Shown here in pieces: positions 31,108 through 37,050 of a stretch of 37,050 nucleotides of DNA; the first letter of the stretch is position 1; each line of letters starts with the position of its first letter. The DNA comes from DATBDE01 sp036270095 (GTDB taxonomy: Bacteria > Actinomycetota > Thermoleophilia > Solirubrobacterales > Solirubrobacteraceae), in assembly GCA_036270095.1 (NCBI GenBank), contig DATBDE010000118.1, positions 1 through 37,050 on the forward strand, written 5' to 3'. Under the pieces are notes generated by a model. That model saw nothing but the letters and a program-made list of their open reading frames with translations, searched no databases and had not been told where the DNA came from. A program made the position numbers and the translations under genes.

Positions 31108-31811
31108 GCTGGCTGACCCTCTTCGCGCAGGTCCAGATCCACCACCGCGCGTCGGACTGCGAGTCGAACAACGGCTTCTGCCCGGACTGGATCATCAAGA
31201 ACTTCGGCGACCGGTACGTCGACCCGTTCTTCCGTCACCTCGAGTTGGTCGTGATCTCGGTGCTGGTGGGCTTCGTGATCGCGTTCGCGCTCGGGATCGT
31301 CGCCCACCGGCGGCGGTGGCTGGTGGGCCCGGTCGTCGGCATCACCGGCGTCCTCTACACGATCCCCTCGGTGGCGGCGTTCCTCCTGCTGGTCCCGATC
31401 ACCGGCTTCGGGCTGCTCACCGCGGTGATCGCGCTGAGCTCCTATACGCTGCTGATCATCTTCCGCAACGTGGTCGCCGGCCTGGCCGCTGCGCCCGCGG
31501 AGGCGCGCGACGCCGCCCTGGGCATGGGGCTGACCGACAGCCAGGTGCTGTGGCGGGTGGAGGTGCCCCTGGCGCTGCCCGAGATCTTCGCCGGGGTCCG
31601 CATCGCTACCACGACCACGGTGGGCCTGGCCGCCCTCGCGTTCTTCGCGAACGCCGGCGGCCTGGGCGGGCTGATCTTCGGCGACCTGGTGTTCAAGTCC
31701 AACGTCGTGGTCGCGGGCGGGCTATGCATCGTCATGGCCTTCGTCCTGGACGGCCTGCTGCTCTTCGCCCAGCGGCTGTCGACCCCATGGGTCCGGGCGG
31801 CACGCGCATGA
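31104..31811 (+). CDS. Osmoprotectant ABC transporter permease 1
   Basis: 235 residues from the GTG at 31104. A short periplasmic-looking N-terminus (SCES-like Cys region, DCESNNGFCPDW) precedes a membrane domain of five or six helices. The EAA loop has EARDAALGMGLTDSQVLWRVE, and GVRIATTTTVGLAAL is typical of ProW/OpuCB permeases. The start overlaps the ATPase stop and its own stop overlaps the second permease start (ATGA). It partners with permease 2 to form the channel. Confidence 0.92.
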   Translation: MSWLTLFAQVQIHHRASDCESNNGFCPDWIIKNFGDRYVDPFFRHLELVVISVLVGFVIAFALGIVAHRRRWLVGPVVGITGVLYTIPSVAAFLLLVPITGFGLLTAVIALSSYTLLIIFRNVVAGLAAAPAEARDAALGMGLTDSQVLWRVEVPLALPEIFAGVRIATTTTVGLAALAFFANAGGLGGLIFGDLVFKSNVVVAGGLCIVMAFVLDGLLLFAQRLSTPWVRAARA

Positions 31812-32554
31812 TCGTCGCCGCCTTCGACTTCGGGGACGCGATCGACTTCATCCTCAACGGGCGCGAGTCGGTCACCGGCGGCGTGCGCATCGGCGGAAGC
31901 GAGCTCCTCCCCCAGCTCTGGCGGCACCTCGAGTTGACTGGAGCGGCCGTGGGCATCGCGTGCGCGGTGGCCCTCCCGCTCGCGCTGTGGCTCGGCCATC
32001 TGCGCAAGGGCCAGTTCGCGGTCGCCAGCATTGCCAACGTCGGGCGCGCGGTGCCGAGCCTCGCGCTCATCGGCTTTGCGGTGGCCTACATCGGCCTCGG
32101 CTTCCCCAACGCGCTGCTCGCGCTCACGCTGCTGGCCATCCCCCCGATCTTCGTCAACGCCTACGTGGGCATCGCCCAGGTCGAGCCCGACATCGTCGAC
32201 GCCGCCCGCGGCCAGGGCATGACCGAGCCCGGGATCGTGCGTCGTGTCGAGCTCCCGCTGGCCGTACCACTGGTGTTCGGCGGCATACGGACGTCGGTGG
32301 TCAACGTCATCGCGACGGCGACCATCGCGCCGCTCATCGGTGTCGTTACGCTGGGCGACGCCATCGTCTCCCCACAGGTGTACGGCGATGCCGGCCAGCT
32401 AGGCGCCGCGATCTGCGTCGCTCTTCTCGCCATCGCCGCCGAAGTCACCCTCGCACTCATCCAGATGCTGGTGACGCCCAAGGGCTTGAAGTTGTCGTCC
32501 ACCCGCAGGCGCGGGTTCCCGTTCATGTCCATGAGGAGGGTTGAAGTCTCATGA
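31808..32554 (+). CDS. Osmoprotectant ABC transporter permease 2
   Basis: 248 residues from the ATG at 31808. Membrane helices from about residue 40 (ELTGAAVGIACAVALPLALW), the ProW-type EAA loop (DIVDAARGQGMTEPGIVRRVELPLA) and GIRTSVVNVIATATIAPLIG mark it as an OpuCD/OpuBD-type permease. Heteromeric permease pairs are characteristic of OpuC/Osm systems, as opposed to single-permease ProU. Overlaps both neighbours by 4 bp. Confidence 0.92.
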   Translation: MIVAAFDFGDAIDFILNGRESVTGGVRIGGSELLPQLWRHLELTGAAVGIACAVALPLALWLGHLRKGQFAVASIANVGRAVPSLALIGFAVAYIGLGFPNALLALTLLAIPPIFVNAYVGIAQVEPDIVDAARGQGMTEPGIVRRVELPLAVPLVFGGIRTSVVNVIATATIAPLIGVVTLGDAIVSPQVYGDAGQLGAAICVALLAIAAEVTLALIQMLVTPKGLKLSSTRRRGFPFMSMRRVEVS

Positions 32555-33531
32555 GGAATATCGCCGCGGCACTGGCCGCACTGATCGCCGCCGCCGGCCT
32601 CGCCGCCTGCGGCTCCAGCAGTAGCAGCGACACGAGCAGCAGCAAGGCCACCAGCAGCTCGTCCAGCGGGTCCACCGGCCAGGTGATCCAGTCCAACCCG
32701 GCCAACAAGAAGGTCACCGTCACCATCGGGTCCAAGAACTTCACCGAGGAGTTCATCCTCGGCAACATCTACGCCCAGGCGCTGAAGGCCGCGGGCTACA
32801 ACGTCAAGACCCAGCTGAACCTCGGCTCCGAGCAAATCGCGCTCAAGGCGCTCAAGAGCGGGCAGATCGACGCCTACCCGGAGTACACGGGCACCGCCCT
32901 GACCTCGTTCTTCAAGGTCAAGACCACCAGCATCCCCACCGACCCGGCCAAGGCCTACAACCAGGCCAAGGCGGACTTCGCCCAGCAGGGCCTGACCGCC
33001 CTCCCGCCCACGCCGTTCACCGACTCCAACGCGGTCGCGGTCACGCAGGCCACCGCCAAGAAGCTCGGGGTCAAGAACATCTCCGACCTCAAGAGCAAGG
33101 CGAGCACGATCACGCTCGCCGGCACGCCCGAGTGCCGCCAGCGTCAGGACTGCCTGCTCGGCCTCCAGCAGGTCTACGGGCTCAAGTTCAAGAGCTTTAC
33201 CCCGGTCGACCCGTCCCTGCGCCACGAGGTGCTGCAGAAGGGCCAGGCCGACGCCTCGATCGTGTTCACGACCGACGGCCAGATCAAGGCCAACAAGGAG
33301 GTCCTCCTCAACGACGACAAGAACATCTTCCCGCCCTACAACATCACCCTGGTGGTCAACGACAAGGTGCTGCAGAAGGCGGGACCGGACTTCGCGAAGA
33401 CGATCGCCCTGGTCCAGAAGGGCATGACGACGCCGGTGCTGCAGGAGCTCAACTCGCGCGTCGACCTCGACAAGCAGAAGCCGGCGGCGGTCGCCACCGA
33501 GTACCTGAAGGAGTCGGGCTACACCAAGTGA
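32551..33531 (+). CDS. Osmoprotectant ABC transporter substrate-binding lipoprotein
   Basis: 326 residues from the ATG at 32551, preceded by a strong GAGGAGGG site. A lipoprotein signal with lipobox GLAAC (Cys20) and a Ser-rich tether (about 21-50) precede the OpuAC-type binding domain: VTIGSKNFTEEFILGNIYAQ, LKSGQIDAYPEYTGTAL, and YGLKFKSFTPVDPSLRHEVL. This form of YPEYTGT motif is typical of OpuCC/OsmF/ProX-like receptors for betaine, choline or carnitine. It delivers substrate to the permease pair. Which osmolyte it binds cannot be read from the sequence. Convergent with dut, with adjacent stops at 33531/33532. Confidence 0.94.
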   Translation: MRNIAAALAALIAAAGLAACGSSSSSDTSSSKATSSSSSGSTGQVIQSNPANKKVTVTIGSKNFTEEFILGNIYAQALKAAGYNVKTQLNLGSEQIALKALKSGQIDAYPEYTGTALTSFFKVKTTSIPTDPAKAYNQAKADFAQQGLTALPPTPFTDSNAVAVTQATAKKLGVKNISDLKSKASTITLAGTPECRQRQDCLLGLQQVYGLKFKSFTPVDPSLRHEVLQKGQADASIVFTTDGQIKANKEVLLNDDKNIFPPYNITLVVNDKVLQKAGPDFAKTIALVQKGMTTPVLQELNSRVDLDKQKPAAVATEYLKESGYTK

Positions 33532-33978
33532 TCAGCGGCCCGACGAGCCGAAACCGCAGTGGCCGCGCGCGCTATCGCCCAGCGTGGCCACGGCAATCGG
33601 CTGGGGCAGGTCGACGCGCACGACGAGGAGCTGGGCGATGCGGTCCCCGGGTGCGATTGCGAAGGCCTCGGCCCGATCGGTGTTGAGCAGCAGGACGCGC
33701 AGCTCGCCCCGATAGCCGGCGTCGATCGTCCCCGGCGCGTTGACCAGCGCGAGCCCGTGTCGCGCCGCCAGGCCCGACCGCGGCACCACCAGCCCGGCGG
33801 TGCCGGGCGGCAACGCGACGGCCACGCCGGTGCCGACGCTGCGCCGCTCGCCCGGCTCGATCCGCACCGCCTCGGCCGCGTAGAGGTCGAGGCCGGCGTC
33901 GCCGGGGTGGGCGCGGGTGGGCAGCGTCGCGGAGTCGGAGAGCAGCCGGAACGGCAGCGTGGCCGCGGTCGTGGTCAC
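33532..33978 (-). CDS. dut: dUTP diphosphatase (dUTPase)
   Basis: 148 residues from the GTG at 33978. The five trimeric-dUTPase motifs are all present: HPGDAGLDLYAAE (I), VVPRSGLAARHGL (II), NAPGTIDAGYRGELRVLLLN (III, with the catalytic Asp and uracil-recognition loop), GDRIAQLLVV (IV) and the C-terminal GHCGFGSSGR (V, which closes over the substrate). It hydrolyses dUTP to dUMP, keeping uracil out of DNA and feeding dTMP synthesis. TAGCAT on the minus strand (33986-33991) lies 7 nt before the GTG, again suggesting a leaderless message. Confidence 0.96.
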   Translation of the reverse strand: MTTTAATLPFRLLSDSATLPTRAHPGDAGLDLYAAEAVRIEPGERRSVGTGVAVALPPGTAGLVVPRSGLAARHGLALVNAPGTIDAGYRGELRVLLLNTDRAEAFAIAPGDRIAQLLVVRVDLPQPIAVATLGDSARGHCGFGSSGR

Positions 33979-34012
33979 GCTGCCGATGCTATGCGGCTGC
34001 GCCGGCGGGCGC

Positions 34013-34504
34013 TCAGCCGCAGGGGCTCGTCGCGATGGTGTTGGAGTTGATCGGGTCGCCGCTCGCAGTGGTTGCGTTGGCGTGGAAGTTGCCGAGTCCT
34101 TGGCCGCAGCGCCAGAGCGGGCCGAAGTTGACCGTCCCGTCGGCGCCGACCGGCGCGGTCAAGAAGAAGGCGACGCGGTCACCGCTGGCGCCGGCGCCGA
34201 AGAACGAGTTGGGTGCGAGCCCGGATCCGATCACGAACCCCCAACCGAGACCGTTCGCGCTCACCGTGTCGGTGACGACCAGTGAGGCGGGACCGCTGTG
34301 GGCGGCGCTGCTGACGCAGTCGCCCTGGTTCTTGAACGGCTGGCCCGTCGCCGGGTCGACCATGGTCTTCCAGCCGTCGTGCTGGCAGGCCTGGGCAGCG
34401 TCGCTGTTGCTGCCCGGCGCAGCCGCCGCGGGCCCCGCGGCCACGGCAACCACGATCAGCGCCGCACACACGATGGCGACGGCGATCCTCACGCGCTTCA
34501 TCAT
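34013..34504 (-). CDS. Secreted protein with KNQGDCVS motif, paralogue 1
   Basis: 163 residues. Of the adjacent ATG codons at 34504 and 34501, the first is chosen; GGGAGG lies about 6 nt upstream. The signal peptide (residues about 4-30; VRIAVAIVCAALIVVAVAAG) is followed by a motif seen in many actinobacterial and cyanobacterial secreted proteins: CQHDGWKTMVD then FKNQGDCVS. A beta-rich domain follows, with two more Cys near CGQGLGNF and the end SPCG, suggesting two disulphides. Function unknown. A longer start at 34540 would begin inside the promoter palindrome. The neighbouring gene encodes a close paralogue, and the 3' ends are similar at the DNA level too. Confidence 0.8.
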   Translation of the reverse strand: MMKRVRIAVAIVCAALIVVAVAAGPAAAAPGSNSDAAQACQHDGWKTMVDPATGQPFKNQGDCVSSAAHSGPASLVVTDTVSANGLGWGFVIGSGLAPNSFFGAGASGDRVAFFLTAPVGADGTVNFGPLWRCGQGLGNFHANATTASGDPINSNTIATSPCG

Positions 34505-34523
34505 CCTTGACCTCCCGGTATTT

Positions 34524-34543
34524 AGGTTGTCAAATGTCAACCT
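34524..34543. promoter_or_regulatory. AT-rich inverted repeat upstream of paralogue 1
   Basis: The 20-bp segment has arms AGGTTG and CAACCT around a TCAAATGT core and includes the direct repeat TGTCAA. It lies 20 bp before the start of the paralogue-1 gene (minus strand), in one of the most AT-rich spots of the window, and may be an operator (inference). Confidence 0.35.
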
Positions 34544-34572
34544 ATCCGACTCGACAACAGCGCGTCGCCTTT

Positions 34573-35067
34573 TCAGCCGCAGGGGCTCGTCGTGATGGTG
34601 TTGGAGCTAATCGGATCGCCGCTCGCGGTGGTGCCGCCGGCGTTGAAGTCGTGGAACCCCTGCCCGCAGGTCCACTCCGGGCCGAAGGTGACCGTCCCGT
34701 CGTCGCCGACGGGCAAAAAGAACTCTTCCCTCAGCGGAAACGCGAACCCGCCGGTGGCGCCCACCGTGACCTCCGACCCGGGCTTGAGACCTGAGCCAGT
34801 CGCCACGCCCCAGAACGTCCCGTCGGCGCTCACCGTGGGGAAGACCACGAGCGATGGGCCCCTGCTGCCGCGGGCGGCGCTGCTGACGCAGTCGCCCTGG
34901 TTCTTGAACGGGGCGCCCGTGGCCGGGTCGAACCTCGTCTTCCAGCCGTCGTGCTGGCACGCGTGGGCGGCGTCACTGTTACCGCCCGGCGCAGCAGCCG
35001 CGGGTCCCGCGGCAACCGCGGCCGCGACCAGCGTCGCGATCGCGACGGTGATCCTCAGGCGCTTCAA
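34573..35067 (-). CDS. Secreted protein with KNQGDCVS motif, paralogue 2
   Basis: 164 residues from a TTG at 35067. The TTG is chosen because it aligns with the ATG-AAG-CGC start of the paralogue and follows GGAGGTCGAGGAGG directly. The alternative GTG at 35088 lies upstream of that ribosome-binding site. Signal peptide then CQHDGWKTRFD, FKNQGDCVS and the same Cys pattern, ending TTSPCG. Protein sequence is largely collinear with paralogue 1, with a differing middle (EVTVGATGGFAFPLREE). The paralogues are tandem and co-oriented, 68 bp apart, so they arose by local duplication. Function unknown. Confidence 0.8.
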   Translation of the reverse strand: MKRLRITVAIATLVAAAVAAGPAAAAPGGNSDAAHACQHDGWKTRFDPATGAPFKNQGDCVSSAARGSRGPSLVVFPTVSADGTFWGVATGSGLKPGSEVTVGATGGFAFPLREEFFLPVGDDGTVTFGPEWTCGQGFHDFNAGGTTASGDPISSNTITTSPCG

Positions 35068-35107
35068 CCTCCTCGACCTCCCCGGCACTCAGTTTTACTG
35101 GACGAGC

Positions 35108-35878
35108 CTATCCCACTGGCACCGCCGCGCGATAGTGGCGCGCGTACATCTCCTCCACCCAGCGGTAGCCGCGGCGGTTGCGCACCGAGGCCCGGAAGCG
35201 CTCGTAGGGCTCGGGCACGGCCGCCTCGAGCTGTGGCGCCTGCGGCGGCAGCACGACGGGGAACAGCAGCGCCGCCGCGGTCAGGTCGGCCACGCTGAAG
35301 CGGTCGCCGACGAGGTACTCGCCGTCGCCGAGCTCGGCCTCGATGCGGTCGAAGGCGGCCACGAGCCCCTCGCGCGCCCGCTCGGCCGGACCCTCGGGAT
35401 GGGTGCCGTAGCGGACCTTGGTGAACACCCACGCGTAGGCGGTGGCGGCGGGGCCGAGCGCCGCCCTCAGGTCCGGCACCGCCGTCTTCACGGCCTGGTC
35501 GAGCAGGGCCGGCTCACGGCCAAGGTCGTGGAAGAACAGGCGCCGGGCGTCGGACCCGGCGTGCTCGTCGAACCAGTCCTCGAGCGCCAACGCCCGGGCG
35601 CGCTGCACCGGGTCGGACGGGTAGAGCGGCGGGTCGGGCCGGCGCTCCTCGAGCGCGGCGATGATCGCCGTCGAGTCGCCCATGGTGCGGCCGTCGAGCT
35701 CCATGACCGGCAGCGTCGGGCTGCGCCCGCCGGTCAGCCACAGCGCCACCGCCATGTGCAGGCCCGGCGCGGGCGCGCGGCGGTCGTGCGCGATGCCCTT
35801 GTGCCCGAGGGCCCACCGCACCTTCTCGCTGTAGGGCGAGATCGCGAGCTGCCAGAGCAGCGGCCTAGCCGCGGCCAT
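35108..35878 (-). CDS. Glutathione S-transferase-like protein
   Basis: 256 residues from the ATG at 35878. The N-terminal thioredoxin-like half has QLAISPYSEKVRWALGHKG (the glutathione-side motif; Ser/Tyr instead of Cys) and SPTLPVMELDGRTMGDSTAII with the cis-Pro and the Asp-Ser of the G-site. The C-terminal helical half (about 95-240) has GDGEYLVGDRFSVADLTAAALL, the usual N-capping box. Actinobacteria mostly use mycothiol, so a role with glutathione is uncertain; the fold call is firm. Its ATG overlaps the hflX stop region by 14 bp, so it is the second gene of that operon. Confidence 0.86.
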   Translation of the reverse strand: MAAARPLLWQLAISPYSEKVRWALGHKGIAHDRRAPAPGLHMAVALWLTGGRSPTLPVMELDGRTMGDSTAIIAALEERRPDPPLYPSDPVQRARALALEDWFDEHAGSDARRLFFHDLGREPALLDQAVKTAVPDLRAALGPAATAYAWVFTKVRYGTHPEGPAERAREGLVAAFDRIEAELGDGEYLVGDRFSVADLTAAALLFPVVLPPQAPQLEAAVPEPYERFRASVRNRRGYRWVEEMYARHYRAAVPVG

Positions 35879-37050
35879 TGACCGCGAAGCGGTCGTAGCG
35901 TGCGGCCAGCGCCGCGGGCAGGCGCGCGGACACGCGCACGCCCTCGGCGGTTTCCTCGCGCTCCAGGTCGCCGGCGGCGGCGTGCAGCTCGGGCAGCAGG
36001 CTCGCGTCCCCGTAGGGCACGAGCAGCTCGACCGACCGCAGCATCGGCGCGAACGCCGCCCGCACGCGGTCGCGGAGCAGGTCCAGGCCCTCGCCCGTCT
36101 CGGCCGAGACCACGACGCCGTCGGGGTGGCGGAAGCGCAGCTCCTCGCGGCGCTCGGCGTCGATCACGTCGGCCTTGTTGAGGACGAGAACCCGCGGACT
36201 CGACCCGGCGCCGATGTCCTCGAGCACCTCGTCGACGGCGCGGATCATCTCGACCATGCGCTCCTCGTCGGTCGAGGCGTCGACGACGTGGAGGATGAGC
36301 TTGGCCCGCCGGGTCTCCTCCAGCGTGGCCCGAAAGGCATCCACGAGCTGGTGCGGGAGCTTGCGGATGAAGCCGACGGTGTCGGTGAGCAGGTAGGCAC
36401 GGCCGTCGACGTCGAGCGTCCGCGTCGTCGGGTCCAGGGTCTCGAAGAGGCGGTCGCGCACGTCGACCTCGGCCCCGGTCAGCGCGTTGAGCAGCGTCGA
36501 CTTGCCGGCGTTGGTGTAGCCGGCCAGGGCGATCTCGGGCAGGTGCGCGCGCTCGCGCTCGGCGCGCATGGTGTCGCGGGTGGCGCTCACGCGGCGCAGG
36601 CGTCGGCGCAGGGCGGAGATGCGGTCGCGGGCGAGGCGGCGGTCGGTCTCGATCTGGGACTCGCCCGGGCCTCGGGTGCCGATGCCGCCGTCCATGCGCC
36701 CGGCGCCGAGGCGCTCGAGGTGCGTCCACAGCCCGCGCATGCGGGCGAGGTTGTACTCGAGCTGGGCCAGCTCGACCTGGAGCTTGCCCTCGGCGGTATG
36801 GGCGTGGTCGGCGAAGATGTCGAGGATGATCGCCGTGCGGTCGATGACCGGCACGCCGACGCGGTCCTCCAGGTTGCGCTCCTGACGGGGCAGGAGCTCG
36901 TCGTCGCACGCGACCACGTTGGCGTCGCTGGCCTTGATCGCGCGCTTGAGCTCGTCGAGCTTGCCCGCCCCCAGGTAGGTGTTGGAGTTGGGCTGGTCGC
37001 GGTGCTGGACGAGCTCGCCCGCCACGGCCACGCCGGCGGTGCGCAGGAGC
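35865..37050 (-). CDS. hflX: GTPase HflX, N-terminus cut by window edge
   Basis: The reading frame is open to the right edge (37050) and ends TAG at 35865; at least 394 residues are present, so only the first part of the N-terminal domain is missing. The HflX-specific N-terminal domain (SNTYLGAGKLDELK, NVVACDDELLP, RTAIILDIFADHA) and the glycine-rich linker GAGRMDGGIGTRGPGE are intact. The G domain has G1 GYTNAGKSTLL, G3 DTVGF, G4 NKAD and G5 SAETGEG. HflX binds the 50S ribosome and splits stalled or heat-damaged ribosomes; in mycobacteria it also affects macrolide tolerance. Followed by the coupled GST gene. Confidence 0.95.
   Translation of the reverse strand, partial: LLRTAGVAVAGELVQHRDQPNSNTYLGAGKLDELKRAIKASDANVVACDDELLPRQERNLEDRVGVPVIDRTAIILDIFADHAHTAEGKLQVELAQLEYNLARMRGLWTHLERLGAGRMDGGIGTRGPGESQIETDRRLARDRISALRRRLRRVSATRDTMRAERERAHLPEIALAGYTNAGKSTLLNALTGAEVDVRDRLFETLDPTTRTLDVDGRAYLLTDTVGFIRKLPHQLVDAFRATLEETRRAKLILHVVDASTDEERMVEMIRAVDEVLEDIGAGSSPRVLVLNKADVIDAERREELRFRHPDGVVVSAETGEGLDLLRDRVRAAFAPMLRSVELLVPYGDASLLPELHAAAGDLEREETAEGVRVSARLPAALAARYDRFAVNGRG

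Noticed and set aside
35068..35088. GTG at 35088 as start of secreted paralogue 2
   Set aside because: It places the strong ribosome-binding site inside the coding sequence, and the paralogue aligns from the TTG at 35067.
1..37050. tRNA, rRNA, prophage or complete insertion-sequence genes
   Set aside because: I saw no cloverleaf-like segments, rRNA signatures, phage structural genes or transposase motifs in the gaps; gaps are nearly all under 100 bp apart from 8675-9314.

Overview
This 37 kb window is very GC-rich (roughly 70% by eye) and densely coded. Its genes fit Actinomycetota, most likely Thermoleophilia/Solirubrobacterales. The support is MurT/GatD peptidoglycan amidation, DUF4333 lipoproteins, a SHOCT-domain membrane protein, a SfLAP/GAP-family protein, an NhaA-DsbA fusion, many GTG/TTG starts, and start codons lying 6-9 nt after a TANNNT hexamer, as in leaderless actinobacterial genes. 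The taxonomic call is an inference from gene content; no rRNA or tRNA gene was seen.

Layout. 1-12.2 kb is a mixed region. It holds a truncated ECF sigma factor gene (cut by the window edge), a frameshifted MFS transporter and its divergent AraC-type regulator. Membrane proteins, a GT-C glycosyltransferase and the NhaA-DsbA fusion follow. Then come a 544-bp non-coding insert, an MmyB-type regulator, a decayed Ser/Thr kinase and a frameshifted glycoside hydrolase. 12.2-25.5 kb carries small housekeeping and unknown genes: a SnoaL-like protein, methyltransferase, J-domain protein, DUF4333 pair, RNase D, zinc-ribbon membrane protein, LLM oxidoreductase, cyclophilin lipoprotein, HAD phosphatase, three membrane proteins of unknown function and a DHA2 exporter. 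25.5-33.5 kb is one long plus-strand block: lipid kinase, murT, creatininase-family hydrolase, methyltransferase and gatD, then a four-gene OpuC/ProU-type osmoprotectant ABC operon. 33.5-37 kb on the minus strand holds dut, two tandem secreted paralogues, a GST and hflX (cut by the right edge).

The most unusual stretch is 8635-9258. The last 40 bp of nhaA (12 codons plus stop) recur 584 bp downstream with one synonymous difference, as in an att-like duplication. The 544 bp between the copies have no convincing gene, but contain two 49-bp palindromes of identical architecture: outer GACGTG/CACGTC arms and a central CTGATAnTCAG, 145 bp apart centre to centre. I know of no named element with this structure. 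It may be a small non-autonomous mobile element, the scar of a larger one, or a structured RNA/recombinase site.

The murT and gatD genes, whose products form one enzyme, are separated by two translationally coupled genes, which suggests a shared cell-envelope role. Three genes in the first 12.2 kb carry single-base frameshifts while the remaining roughly 25 kb appears intact, so this part looks subject to decay, although sequencing error cannot be excluded.
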